This document shows, piece by piece, positions 14,834 to 25,835 of a stretch of 64,000 bases of DNA. The stretch is from Asterias rubens (Eukaryota; Echinodermata; Asteroidea; Forcipulatida; Asteriidae), in contig NW_022985717.1 of assembly GCF_902459465.1 (NCBI RefSeq), forward strand, positions 62,001 to 126,000, read 5' to 3'. Each line of letters opens with the position of its first letter. Position 1 is the first letter of the stretch. The position numbers and the translations under genes were made by a program. The notes below the pieces were generated by a model. The model saw only the letters and a program-made list of their open reading frames with translations. It was not told where the DNA came from and searched no databases.

Positions 14834-15823
14834 AAATTTTCAAAAAGTAATTACGGCCACATTGGTAAGATGGTCCTGTTGTTTTCTACAGCACTTCTGC
14901 TTCTGTTCATCGGGAAGGTTTGCAGATTTGTAGACTAGGTTGTTGTTTTTCTGACACTGCCAGCAAACATCAGGCAAAAATTATCAAAAGGTAATAACGG
15001 CCAGATTGGTGAGATGGTCCGGGTCCTGTTGTTTTCTGCAGCGCTCCTGCTTTTTTTCATCGGGAAGGTATTTGCAGATTTGTAGACTGGATTGTTATTT
15101 TTTTGACACTGCCAGCAAACATCAGAGATCAGTTTGCAGCAAACAATGAATGGACAGACCACATTCCAGATTTTTTGAAATGTTATCAGAGTTCTGGTTT
15201 TTGCCGCTTCCATTGTCACAGTGAAGGTGAACATTTGATTTCCCATCCCATACTCACTGAGAAAGTGGTGGACACCTAAAATGCCCAGTTCCTTGGAGTC
15301 AGGAAATAGACTGGGCCAGGCTGCATAGGGGCAGATGGATATAATGCACCTGCTGTGCGGAGTCAAAGGAATAATGCATATCGATGGGTCTGCTGCATGG
15401 GTCATTTGGTCCCAGATGAACTCCTTCCTGCTCTGCTGTTTCTTTAGATATGCTTCCTCAGATCCCGGTAGAAGGTCCTCTCCATGGCCACGTTGGTGAG
15501 ATGCTCCTGTTGTTTTCTACAGCGCTCCTGCTTTTATTCATCGCAAAGGTTTGCAGGCTTGTATACTAGGTTGTTATTTTGTTGACACTGCCAGCAAATA
15601 TCAGACAAAATGATCAAAAAGTAATAATGGCCACATTGGTGAGATGCTCCTGTTGTTTTCTACAGCGCTTCTGCTTCTGTTCATCGGGAAGGTTTGCAGA
15701 CTTGTATACTAGCTTGTTATTTTGTTGACACTGCCAGCAAACGTCAGAGATCAGTTTGCAGAAAAACATGAGTGGACAGACCACCACATTCCAGATTTTT
15801 TTAAATGTTGTCAGAGCAACCAC
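14710..15823 (-). repeat. Five-copy array of a CWQCQ-encoding block
   Basis: Blocks of about 120 bp recur at roughly 14710-14828, 14858-14975, 15008-15125, 15486-15605 and 15630-15748. Each encodes, on the - strand, CWQCQ-NN-VYKSAN and RKQQ. Spacing is irregular. The 15130-15420 segment between copies 3 and 4 carries upstream and downstream family pieces: DSKELGILGVHHFLSEYGMG, and TFQKIWNVV-PFIV-CKLISD directly joined to CWQCQ. Copies differ by substitutions and small indels, for example FPMKK in place of LPDEQ. Confidence 0.6.
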
Positions 15824-16050
15824 CCTTGCATCTATTCAAAAACAATTATCAAAAAGTAATAATTATAATTAAAAAAACTTTACAACAAGTTTTGTGGCTC
15901 ATACATGTATTTCAATCATGAAAATCAAAAGGGAAAAAAAGTCAGATGATGTAACGATGTGTATTTTTATAGTAAAACAACCTCATCGTGACCTTTTTTG
16001 CTTTAGATATTCTGGGGAATTTACACAGGCTTGCTTTATCTTGGATTTTG

Positions 16051-16310
16051 TTAACTATTTTCATCTTCTATTTTCATCTTCTGATCTTCTTTCGGTTCCG
16101 AAACATTGCTGTCTTCCTCAGTAACAACTCTCCATTCAGCTGTACCTAGCCCATGCAGCAGGATATCCTTTATCTTTTGTTCAGCATGTGATGGTTCAGC
16201 TGAGCATGTGTTTTCATCACATGTACATGTTTTTGCACAAATGTCACAGCAGTTGTGTTCTTTCATCACCACTAGATGGGAAGTTGTTCCGGATGGCTAG
16301 TCGTCTACGT
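16051..16310 (-). pseudogene. RecQ-like helicase C-terminal zinc-knuckle fragment, copy 2
   Basis: The - strand reads MKEHNCCDICAKTCTC, then a DILLHGLGTAEWRVVT block. The CCDxCxxxCxC cluster followed by this tail is typical of mobile RecQ-like helicases. It is nearly identical to the copy at 19957-20275. Just upstream a RRRLAIRNNF-like stretch lies in another frame, so the reading frame is broken. Confidence 0.5.
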
Positions 16311-16388
16311 TTCTTTTCTTCTTATGCTAGCTAGACAAGTTTAAGATTCTTGTTGTTTGCTTCTTTTACTAGAAGATGCTTGCAGACA

Positions 16389-16695
16389 TCAAAAGTCTGA
16401 GTCCACAAGTCCCTGCAGTATGACACTATACCACCCCTTGCGGTTGTGATAGTCTGTATAGAATGACTTGGTAGCTGAAATTTGGGTGAGCCAGCGTCTC
16501 CCCATGAAAGGCAACCTCTGCCGACTCCAACATGTCCAACAAAACAGCAATGTCTTCAGTGAACTTTGGTCATACACAATGGATTTTTACAGTCTTCCAT
16601 ACTTTCAAGGCGATTTCCTTGCGTGCAAATGTGTATCGCTCACAAAACTCACTGAATGGAAAAACAATGTGACACTAGTTGACTATTTCTTATAG
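16389..16695 (-). pseudogene. Harbinger-like DDE fragment joined to RecQ-like tail fragment
   Basis: The - strand of 16389-16480 encodes SFYTDYHNRKGWYSVILQG followed by LVD, the motif before the first catalytic Asp of PIF/Harbinger transposases. Immediately beside it, 16500-16690 repeats the DAFHG, LDMLE and IVYDQ sequence also seen at 13297-13545. Both parts are truncated. Confidence 0.5.
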
Positions 16696-17389
16696 TGTCA
16701 AGTCGTTAAAGAGGCCGTCTAAGAATTACTAAACCAGTGAAGTTTACACATTTCTGGAAGGTTATGTTATAAAGACACTATATTTAATTAGGTTGTTAGC
16801 CCTTGAGGCATGGTATTTATTTTAAATGTCATTTATGTCCAACCCGCATGAGTCCTGTTTTAAGAAAAGCGAGAGGTCATCTTTGTTTACATCTTTAGAA
16901 TGTGTGACGTCACAATTAGATGACCAGTGCATGCTATACATGTTGCTGCGCGAAGTGTATTACGCTAGGGATGCACGCAGCAGCGACGATAATACCAACT
17001 TGAATATCCCACTGTTGTATACAAGTACACTCGTGTATATACATTTACTAGATACTCGTGCTTGTATGTCGTGTACATGTACTTGATCCATGATCACGAT
17101 TCATTTTGGACGACTTTCATGCATGATTTACATGTGTAAGAAGTTTATTGGGGCGATTTGGTCGACTGACCATCATGGCTTGGCTTGTGTAGTCTGGCAC
17201 CTTTGTTATACGTCCTGGTTTCCCATTAGCAATATACACAATACGTACAGTAGTACTGGACTCGAGAGACTCGAGACGCAGCAATGTCGTCTCGTGTGTA
17301 TCGGGAAAACATATCATAATGTCAGATACGGACGGTTCCAATTTTTGGGAAGAAAGTAGTGTCACTTCAAACCTGTAAAAATTCAGATT
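16696..17389. other. Gap between relics, nothing recognised
   Basis: There is no homology that I can recognise. Open frames on both strands are short and show no family motif. Several tgtacatgtac words occur. Confidence 0.35.
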
Positions 17390-17625
17390 TAATTGGTCAT
17401 CAAGTTTCAAGAAATTAATACATTTGTTGCAAAAGGCCGTGTTCTTTCAGATGGCAATAGTAAAAGGCTTCGCTGAAGTCTCATTATTTGAGTGAGAAAT
17501 TTCTTTTTTTGCTAAGAAACTACGTTACATCAGAGCAAGTCGATTCTAACAATGTTTTATACTGTCAATTTCTGGTCACCAAGACAATTGTTTTGAGTAA
17601 TCACCAATAATGTCCAAAGCCTAGA
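17390..17625. mobile_element. Family A TTAA MITE, right-half fragment
   Basis: It contains the family words ggtcatcaagtt, gaagtctcattatttgag, caatgttttatactgtcaa and gagtaatcaccaataatgtc, but lacks a clean left terminus. It is more diverged than the other copies. Confidence 0.55.
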
Positions 17626-17900
17626 ACACATAGTGCATACAAAGACAAACATGTCACCAATGTTGCAAAGTGGCTCAAATTCATTGAGCACTGATGTAAA
17701 ATAATGTTTCTCTTGATTCGTCTCCCAAGTTGTCAGTCTTTCTTTAATTGGTGTTGTACACGCATTAAAAGAAAAATGATGAATAAATTAATTCTTTACT
17801 GAAAGTCGTTTCTCTTGCTCATTGTGTTTTTTCCCCTTTTCACATCTATTGCACCCGTCTGCCATTTTTCTTTTTTTCTCACACGAGATGGAACTTAAAT

Positions 17901-19870
17901 CTACTCTGTTTGGGATGTCTCTCCTCGGCTGCTTTTCTTTCTTTTTCGGCTTCTCTTTTTCACTTCTGATCCCTGATCACTGTCATCTTCGGTCCTATTT
18001 TTGTTCATTCCCTTTTCCCTCTGTCTTTTTGCTGACTTCCCCTTTTTGTCTTTATTTCTACTCTTCTTTCTCTTTGTCGCTTCATCCTCAACTACCAAGT
18101 CTTCCGTTCCTTCTGGTTTCCCCACTGGTGCTACAGACTTTGAAAATCTCGACACAAAAGTGGAGACTGCTGTTGCCTTGTCCGGCTTGGTGTGCTTGAG
18201 AGTGAGAGGCCCAGGGTTCTTCATAAGCTGGCTGTATCTTGACCGTGCATCTTTGCTGCCTTCCTCGAAAAAGCCTAAGAGTCTGGTCAATTATGCGCTG
18301 GTTGTATTCTAGGACAAAAACAATAAAAGATGAACCTTGTGTATTCCAATGCTTTTTTAGAAGGCAAGATACTGCACTGGTCACTACAGGGCACGGCTTA
18401 TAAATGTATGTGTACTTACTATAAGTGCAATGCACCAGCCTTTTCCGCACAGTGTATCCACCAGTATCCTGTTTTGCCCTTGGGTAACTGATGGTGAAGG
18501 CCAATCTTCCATCAGTACTCCTTGCTTGCTCCCTGCCAGTGTTTTCGTTGTAATGCAGGGCAGCCAGATAAACCCTGTAGACCAAGCAAAGAACATAAAA
18601 CAAACAAGTTACAGTAAAGGCTTTATGTGTTTTGGGATTTTTGCACAGTGTCATTGCTTTTAAAAGTATGCTTTTCCATAGGTTAAAATTCCATTTTATA
18701 TTTGACTAGGGGCTCACCTGCAGAGCATGCCATGGTAGGAATATACAAACATCTTCGGAGCAAACTGATTTATCAGCGAGTGGAAGGCTTCCACGGAAGA
18801 TGTCTGCATCGATGAGGAGAGCATCCGCACATCCTTCATGAGCCAAGGGTTATCTAATAGTTCTGCAACTTTCTCAGCAGGTTTAGATCCTGAAAAATTG
18901 AAAAAAAAAAAAAAAAGGTAACTTTAGAAGCTACCGGGAAATATACAAAAAGAATGTACATGTGTGCAAAAACAAATTAAATGTGATTGTAATGTACAGA
19001 CATAGTACACATTGTAAATAAATTTTACAAATGGAGTTAAAAATGCACAGATTAGGGAAACTAACACTTGTCAAGAAATAGTTTTGGGTTTGGGTTGTCG
19101 TCTTCTTTCAAAAATTTGCCTAGCAATTGGAACTTCAGTAAAAACAAACTAATTATCATACCAGGGATAAGCCATCTTTGGGGTGGCAAGGGACCATGAA
19201 TACACTTCGGGTACAGTGGGTTACCATGCTCATGAACATCCAGTACATGGTTTATGGCGCTCTCAAACTTAGCCCACATCAGGTCTGGGTCACAACCTGG
19301 CGTCGACGCAGCAACCCAGTAGAGATTGTTGACTATTGAGCTCACCCAATCCTTTATTGTTTCGCACCCCTTTGGTTTTGCAGCAGCCAGCAGCTTTTTC
19401 TTGAGTCCTGCGAAAGCAATATGAAATAGAACACATTTTGTGAGTTACACTTTTTAATCAGAGGAATAACTACTGTACAGCAAAATCACTTTTATAGACA
19501 ATTTGTGTTGTTTATAAAAAGATTAAACGTGTGCCTGCAGGAATGCAGTATAGGTTTGAGTACAGCATAAATTTAAATGTTCTTTGTCTAATGTGGTTCT
19601 CAAAAATGCTACAAAAGACAATACGCTATTAAAAATTTTATGTCATGTTTATAAAGATGTTCTAACAAATTTACCCTTAGCAACGTGCCAAATGTCAAAA
19701 AAGTGGCTGGTTCCGCGAGGTTGAAGCTCATCTCGGATGTACTTGGTTATCTGTCTGTGACGATCCGTCACGATGGTGCCGATCTTGACTCCCATTTTGT
19801 CAGCCCACTTCACTGATCTCACGAGACCCTCCTTCTCCATCAAGTTCGACTTGAAACTAGTTTCACTTTT
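17901..19870 (-). CDS. Spliced transposon-derived gene, MEKEGL/TDRH family (5' truncated)
   Basis: Five exons in - strand order: 19870-19675, 19407-19162, 18889-18718, 18574-18420, 18308-17901 (stop TAG). Acceptors and donors are GT-AG (donors include GTAAGT and GTGAGC), and the phases match at all four junctions. Landmarks in order: LMEKEGLVRSVKW, GTIVTDRHRQITKYIRDEL, FDIWHVAKGLKKKL, SSIVNNLYWVAAS, SAINHVLDVHEHGNPLYPKC, SSMQTSSVEAFHSLINQFAP, SYHGMLCRVYLAALHYNEN, GGYTVRK, and a Lys/Arg-rich tail. This is the second half of the family that normally begins with a GDGRADSPGHSAKYGTY exon. That exon is absent upstream. In the last exon the frame shifts inside a run of five T (near 18270); one T fewer would keep the basic tail in frame. 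The transposase role is inferred from family behaviour. Confidence 0.65.
18900..18915 (+). repeat. Poly-A run in intron
   Basis: A run of A on the + strand (T on the - strand) makes the polypyrimidine tract upstream of the exon beginning at 18889 of the - strand gene. Confidence 0.7.
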
Positions 19871-19956
19871 CTGTAAAATTAAAGGTATTGATGTTAATCA
19901 ATTAAAACCCAATGCAATCTTCCTCCAGAAATGTTTGTTCATGATAGTGACTTTCC

Positions 19957-20275
19957 CAGCTAAATCTTGACTTGTATACAAGTGGTCACTACTGTCTGTC
20001 AGTAATGTTTCTCTGTATTCTTGCAGACTTTCTTTCAGTTCTGAAACATTGCTGTCTTCCACAGTAACAACTCTCCATTCAGCTGTACCTAGCCCATGCA
20101 GCAGGATATCCTTTATCTTTTGTTCAGCATGTGATGGTTCAGCTGAGCATGTGTTTTTATCACATGTACATGTTTTTGCACAAATGTCACAGCAGTTGTG
20201 TTCTTTCATCACCACTAGTTGGGAAGTTGTTCCGGATGGCTAGTCGTCTACGTTTCTTTTCTTCGAATGCAAGCT
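19957..20275 (-). pseudogene. RecQ-like helicase C-terminal fragment, copy 3
   Basis: The longest copy. On the - strand it reads KKRRRLAIRNNF in one frame, then VVMKEHNCCDICAKTCTCD in the next frame, GLGTAEWRVVTVEDS, LKESLQEYRETLLTDSSD, and HLYTSQDLAGKV. The CCDxCxxxCxC cluster is a metal-binding type. The frame change just before it means this is broken. It sits directly 5' of the spliced MEKEGL gene, where that gene's missing first exons should be. Confidence 0.5.
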
Positions 20276-20339
20276 TGACAAATTTTTAGAGTCTGGTTGT
20301 TTGCTTCTTTTATTTGAAGTTGCTTGCGACATCGAAGAG

Positions 20340-20600
20340 ACAAGTCCACAGGTCCCTGCAGTACTATCCTGTACCATCCCCTTGTGGTTGTGATAGTCTG
20401 TGTAGAATGTCTTGATGGCCGAAATTTGGAAGTGGCTTCCTTCAACTGCAACCCTACATTGGGGAAAACACAGCTTCTGTTCAAAACCTTCAGATTGGAC
20501 TGCTGTATCCTACTGTATGGGTTGAGTACTTTGCATATATTGCTTAGCAATAGACCTTTTCGCAAATACCGGGGCGCGCGCGTAAAGCTTGGAATTAGGT
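20340..20600 (-). pseudogene. Harbinger-like transposase fragment, frameshifted
   Basis: This stretch is similar to 16389-16480 and 21090-21250. On the - strand it has ILNPYSRIQQSNLKVLNRSC followed by a frame-broken version of the FYTDYHN-GWY-VLQGPVD motif. The + strand end near 20550-20700 has an inverted word pair (ggtccat and atggac types) but no clean termini. Confidence 0.4.
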
Positions 20601-20743
20601 GCATTGTGGTCTAGCTGGTATCCAAATTTGATCCATATATATCCCACAATGCACCTCATTCAACAGTCTGCGCTTGCGCATTGGTATTTGCGATAAGGTC
20701 TATGCCACACAAGCACCAACATTGTGGGGTATGTTACTTTATG

Positions 20744-21250
20744 TCACGCTCGTTCATTTTCAAAAGACACCGCCATCTGTTTTTTTAAATGCCCGAAAGC
20801 ATTTTCAACAATCATACGACTTCTGCTGTGAATATAATTATAGTGCACCTGTTGACAGGTCAAGTTTCCATAGGGATAGGGTTTCATTAAAAAAGTGTCT
20901 TCTTTATACGCCGAATATCCAAGTATGACGACTGGAACTTCTGCACCTTTTATTGGCCTGAGCTTGTTGGGGGGAAAAACTTCCCTTTTGTCAATTTGTG
21001 TTTCAGTGAAGAATGTTCAAATACCCAACTGTCATGGCATTTTCCTGGCCAACCAATGCCGATATCGGTAAACCTATAACAGAAGTCGACAAGTCCTTTC
21101 CGAATGACACTATACCACCCCTTGCGACTGTGGTAGTCCTTGTGGAATGACTTGGGGGAACCCCCACATTTGGGGAAACCCCACTTCTGTTGGAAACCTT
21201 TGATTATGGTTTTGGTATCCTCTGCAGATGAGGCAGTTACATATGACGAC
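20744..21250 (-). pseudogene. PIF/Harbinger (HARBI1-like) DDE transposase relic
   Basis: The - strand gives KGFQQKWGFPQC, then KSFHKDYHSRKGWYSVI, GLVDFCYRFTDIGIGWPGK, CHDSWVFEHSSL, and after a frame change PIKGAEVPVVILGYSAY, FLMKPYPYGNLT, HYNYIHSRSRMIVENAFGHL, then TGA at 20744. This is the DDE_Tnp_4 pattern. Three lesions are visible. The segment that should hold AIDG-HIPI between FPQC and KSF is missing. The frame shifts at a run of six C near 20972. The GDxAY aspartate is Tyr (GYSAY). The first Asp (LVD) and the final Glu (VENAFG) remain. It is an inactive copy. Confidence 0.7.
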
Positions 21251-21329
21251 GATAGTTTGATTTAGCATTGTTAACAAGGTCTCTGTATATGATACACTGT
21301 TCTTTGTACAACTCATCATGCACAGCAAG

Positions 21330-21870
21330 GCAAGATTTTATCCACTTTCGCTCACGACGACATTTCTTTATTCAATAATTTAGTTGTCCATTAAAAAGAT
21401 AAAAATGGAAAAATTACATGTCAAAACATTGATAAAAAGCTCCAGGACAGAAAACTAAAAGATACAGAAATATTTATAAAACTAGGATTTACATGAACAC
21501 TGATGAAAGATAAGTTAAAAACACAAAAGAACCAAACAAAAACACCACATTTAAGCAAAAACTGCCCAAACCTCTCTGCTCCCACAAGCCGTATGATAAA
21601 AATAATCAGTAAAAACCCACTAAGAATAAAGTATTAGCTACTTGCATCAGCATTTATTTACAGAAGCAAATCGATGGTCCTTTAAGTTAGTTATACACAG
21701 AACATACAAAATAACAATTTAAATCATTTTTCATGGATCTAGCTGTGACACCTTGACCCCGTCGCAGCATGCCCTGAATGCAACACTTTCTTCACATGGA
21801 ACAACAACAACATAAATTGATAGGTTTCAAAACAGTTCTTCACTCAAGGAGCGAACCTCCTGAATCAAGT
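21330..21870. other. Gap, nothing recognised
   Basis: AT-rich sequence without recognisable protein, RNA or repeat signal. Confidence 0.35.
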
Positions 21871-21874
21871 ATAG

Positions 21875-22620
21875 TAGGGCCGGAGTAACTTCCTATATGG
21901 TTTCATCGTCCTCTGCGATTTGACTGAGTATAGTTTCATTTATTTTGTCAAAGTTACGCCCGTCATTTTCATGAACTTGAACAAATCGTCCGTTTGACTG
22001 GGAAGTTTTATTTCTTGTCCTCGCTAACTGGTTGACCAGACAGTGAAATACACAGTTGCCCTTTTCGGTGTTTCATTTCTCTCAAGATATCCAAGTGTCA
22101 TGGCATAGGCGATTAAATCATCTTTTGCTGTATCGGCAGTGTCTTGTGAAGTAGTATCTTTAAATATGCATGAATGAAAGCATTCAATCTTTTGAAATCG
22201 TCGCCACACTTATCACTCCTCTGTGCCTCACCAGATCCAATACACTATTCCTTGTTGTCGCAAACTGGTTTTCCAGACGGTGAAATAAACAGTTGCCTTC
22301 CTTCGGTGTATCACCTCTCTCCAGATATCCGAGTTGCATGGCATAGGCGATTAAATCATCTTTTGCTGTATCGGCAGTGTCTTGTGAAGTAAGAAACTTT
22401 AAATGTGCATGAATGAAAGCGTGTAATCTTTTGAAATAGTCGCCACTCTTTTCACTTATTTTCTGAAGAAGAGCCTCCAAGAACGCATTGTCTACCATAT
22501 TATGTGATGACAATCTGCATTTTTGTTTTGCGAGTGCGCAGCAATACCAGTGCATTGGATGTGTACATCCCGGGTCTGTGTCCCTTGTGCACTGTTCGTC
22601 TTCACACTGGCATCTTCACT
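21875..22620 (-). pseudogene. Cys-rich plus OTU-like protein, partly tandemly duplicated
   Basis: The - strand from 22620 reads CQCEDEQC, CTHPMHWYCCALAKQKC, NMVDNAFLEALLQKISEKSG, HAFIHAHLKFLTSQDTADTA, AKDDLIAYAMQLGYLERGD, TPKEGNCLFHRLENQF. GNCLFH is the catalytic-cysteine signature of OTU cysteine proteases. The 22020-22200 block repeats SQDTADTAKDDLIAYAM-LGYLER but loses the Cys motif, and continues to QSNGRFVQVHENDG and a stop near 21898. A stop and a frame change lie at the N-terminal side. The OTU assignment rests on one short motif, so it is tentative. Confidence 0.4.
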
Positions 22621-22699
22621 TCTCAGTCTACTGCCCACATTCAATGACGGATAGTTCTTAGCCTGTGGCATGGTTTGGTGCATGAGGAATCAATTATGT

Positions 22700-23404
22700 C
22701 GCCGTGAAATCCAGAATTGACACAAATGCTGCACAAAGCAAATGATTATACCTTAATTTCTTTAATTACGATAATTTAGCTCAGAAACAAAAAAAATACA
22801 AATGGTCAGTTTAAGCTTCCATATCAAGTTTAAGTGTCCATGTGTGAAATTGCTTAAGTAACATGGATGGTCAGTTTGAGCCTCTGTACTTAGATGAAAA
22901 AGAAAAGATGGCTTCATCTTTAGAGAATAATTTACCAGGTGACATGTCTGCCTGTTTACTAACCCCCCCCCCCCCCACCGTCCCCCCCTCCCCCATAAAA
23001 TGAAACAACATATATATGTTCTGATCTTGACAAGTTCTAGGGCACTTTAAGAGCTCTGTACAAAGGTGTTTAGATCTTGATATTTGAACCCAGGTTTTAG
23101 CTCACAAAATGCCCCACATTAGATGTATCTTAATTGTCTTGAACACTTGTAAAATGTTCTGTATGTTTATTTGTGTTTGCTTGTAACTTCAGCCTTTTGT
23201 GTTTATGTTTGAGTTTCTTTTTAAATGTTTATATTCGGTGGTACAGTAATTTAACTGCAAACAGGGTTCATTATATAAAAAGTTGTAAGATTATTGCAAA
23301 TGCCTGAAAAGGTTTTAAGAATTTATTTTTTATGAGTAACAGAATAGTATTTTGTAAAATCTTAATCAAAGTCATCCCAGCTGGGGCCAATATTGTACAA
23401 CTTG
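22700..23404. other. Intergenic, nothing recognised
   Basis: AT-rich. It contains two inverted-sense matches to the 58-bp satellite unit (near 22803 and 22862) and a poly-C run at 22966-22980. No exon was recognised. Confidence 0.4.
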
Positions 23405-23635
23405 TTAAAGGATTTGGGTACTTTTTGTAACACAAAACACAATGCACACAGATTTACATTAAATTTACACCGTTCGAAGATAATGATAGTAGATAAGCTT
23501 ACCTTAAAATATTACTAGCTGAGGTGCTGTAGTTTTTTGAGAAATGAGTAAAAAAAATACACGAAAATTCATTTTACATGCTAAAATAATCTCCGCGACT
23601 TGTTTTAATCCTACAAAAAGTACCCAGACCCTGTA
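23405..23635. mobile_element. MITE-like repeat, GATAATGATAGTAGA family, copy 1
   Basis: It shares aacacaatg-acacagattta, gaagataatgatagtaga, gctgaggtgct and aaaaagtaccca with 46536-46916. The ends are loosely inverted (ggatttgggtacttttt and aaaaagtacccagacc). Non-coding. Confidence 0.65.
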
Positions 23636-24336
23636 AGCAGGCGTTTTATTCTTACTACATGTTACTAGAGTCTCATAACTGCTGCTGCGCTGAAAATCAA
23701 AGCATGTTAAATTACCAGTGATTCTTGTATGGATGAGTGCTGAAACAATGAAAGTTATAAAGAATGCACATGCACACTTATAAACAATTCTTTATAACAC
23801 ACTTTTGGTTACCAGATCGTTCTTCCACATGTATAGTAAATTCAAATACTACCTAGCGAGTTACACAGCTTTACGAAATTGGGCCCCCAGAACCCAATTT
23901 TATGAAGCTTGTTTTATGTCTTGCTAGATAAGTATTTGGGCACCAGTGGCAGCAATGGGAACCATAGGCATTTCGGCTGGTAACATAATATCAGATCGCG
24001 TCTATTCCGTAACCAGCCTGATGAAAGTGGGTCCAGGTCAAATTTGAGTGTTTTTGTCCATCGCTCAAGTTACATGTACTTACATAGTGTACTATATTAC
24101 CAAATACAAAGTGTTATTGAGTAAATGCAAATCTACAATAAATAGGCAACATTTCTGTGTATTTTTAACTACATCATAGAATCATACCTCAAGACTTCAG
24201 TCTGTGTACTAAGTGACCTCAGTAAGTACTACTGAATTAGAATTAACAATGTGTGGTTTGATGGGGAGGAATCGGCACCAGACTGCTCTTATAATTATTG
24301 TAGGTCATTTTAATTTGGCAAATATTAGTCAGTGTC

Positions 24337-24533
24337 CTGGGCCCAATTTTGTATAGCTGTTAGACAGAAAATACTGCTTCACAAATTTATTTGCTTAGCA
24401 AAAAATGAGTGGGGCACCAGTCACAACGATGTTAACTTAATTTAATTTTGGCTGGTAACCTGTTGTTTATGTTGAGCAATAATTTGTTGCGCTTAGCACA
24501 TTTGTGTGCTTGTAGACTTTATGAAATTGGGCC
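24337..24533. mobile_element. Palindromic repeat, GGGCCCAATTTC family
   Basis: It begins gggcccaattttgtatagct and ends as the inverse, actttatgaaattgggccc. The middle has gcaccagtcacaa and gctggtaacctg. Tandem copies sit at 31863-32046 and 32047-32254, with fragments at 23873-24000, 29140-29320 and about 62709. Confidence 0.75.
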
Positions 24534-25015
24534 CTGATGTTTGGACCCTAGCAGAGTCTAGCCTGAGCTTTGGAGAAAGACTCTACTACATGTACATTAG
24601 GGTCAAGACGTCAGGCTACTAACTAATGTTTGCATAAAGACCAGAGGTCCTATTGGTTGGTATGCAGCTTGCAACAGATGATTTCCATTCTCATTTTAGT
24701 GTTGTATGTAACCTGGCTTCTTGGCCATTGAAGTTTTGTTTTTTAGGCATTTAAGTGTTTTTAAGCTGTTAACTTCCATGGTAGAACATTTTCCGTGTAC
24801 TTTCCATTTATGGTTAAAATAAAGGAATGTTTAGGAAGAAATGAGTTTGATTAACTTCCATCAAACCACCATGTTCCACCTCCCTTCCAGGCCACATGCT
24901 ATATTTTCAAAGAGTAGTTTTGTTTTAGGTCTGTGAAAATTGTGCTCAAGTTGTCAAAGAAAACAGTCTACAGTTGATTCAATTTGTTGTCATATTTCTT
25001 TTATGTTAAAGACAC

Positions 25016-25379
25016 TGGACACTATTGGTAATTGTGTATCTCAACTTATGCATAAAATAACAAACCTGTGAAAATGTTAGCTCTATCGGTCGTTGAAGTT
25101 GCGAGATATTAATGAAAGAAAAAAACATCCTTGTCGCACCATGGTCACACAAAGTTGTGTGCTTTTAGATGATTGATTTTGAGACCTCAAATTCGAAATC
25201 AGAGGTTTTGAAATCAAATTCATGTAAAATTACTTGTTTCTCAAAAACTACTTCACTTCAGAGGGAGCCGCTTCTCACAATGTTTTATACTATCAACCTC
25301 TCCCCATTACTGGTTACCAGGTGAGGTTTTATGCTAACATTTATTTTGAGTAATTACCAATAGTGTCCACTGCATTTAA
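25016..25379. mobile_element. Family A TTAA MITE, complete copy
   Basis: It runs from ttaaagacactggacactat to tagtgtccactgcatttaa, with TTAA at both ends and an internal inverted pair (gagacctcaaa and tttgaaatc types). Confidence 0.85.
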
Positions 25380-25760
25380 AGCACTGTATGCTTTTGTCTG
25401 AATCATGCAGACAAACACTAAACTGGCCCACTCAAATTGGAGTAGAACCCAAGACCATCTGAATTCTTGAAAAGATGGCAACTACATTTTATCACGGATA
25501 CGGTATGAACAGAAGACACCTCGGTTTTTCCCCACCCATCACCAAAGAAAAACACTAAACCATTCACCATCACCAAAGAAAAACACTAAACTGGCTCACT
25601 CAAGTTGGAGTTGAACCCAAGACCATCTGAATTCTTAAAAAGATGTCTTTTAAACTACATTTTATCACAAATCATTACTTTCAATACGCTACTAACAGAA
25701 GACACCTCAGTTATTCCCCAACCACCTCCAAAGAAAAAGAGAATCCAAAGAGGCACAAAT
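25380..25760 (+). repeat. Diverged direct repeat with CACCAAAGAAAAACACTAAAC
   Basis: Two blocks (about 25,400-25,510 and 25,590-25,690) share gaccatctgaattctt-aaaag, actacattttatcac and agaagacacctc. Between them the word caccaaagaaaaacactaaa occurs twice. No coding meaning. Confidence 0.6.
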
Positions 25761-25835
25761 AAACCACCAAAAAAAAAACAAAAAAAAAACAAATGCATAT
25801 TATAACATTGGGTAAAAACTTTAACAATTAACTAC

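Noticed and set aside
17822-18312. Long + strand frames rich in Phe, Leu and Ser
   Set aside because: They are antisense to the Lys/Arg-rich last exon of the - strand transposon-derived gene; the - strand has splice sites and family motifs.
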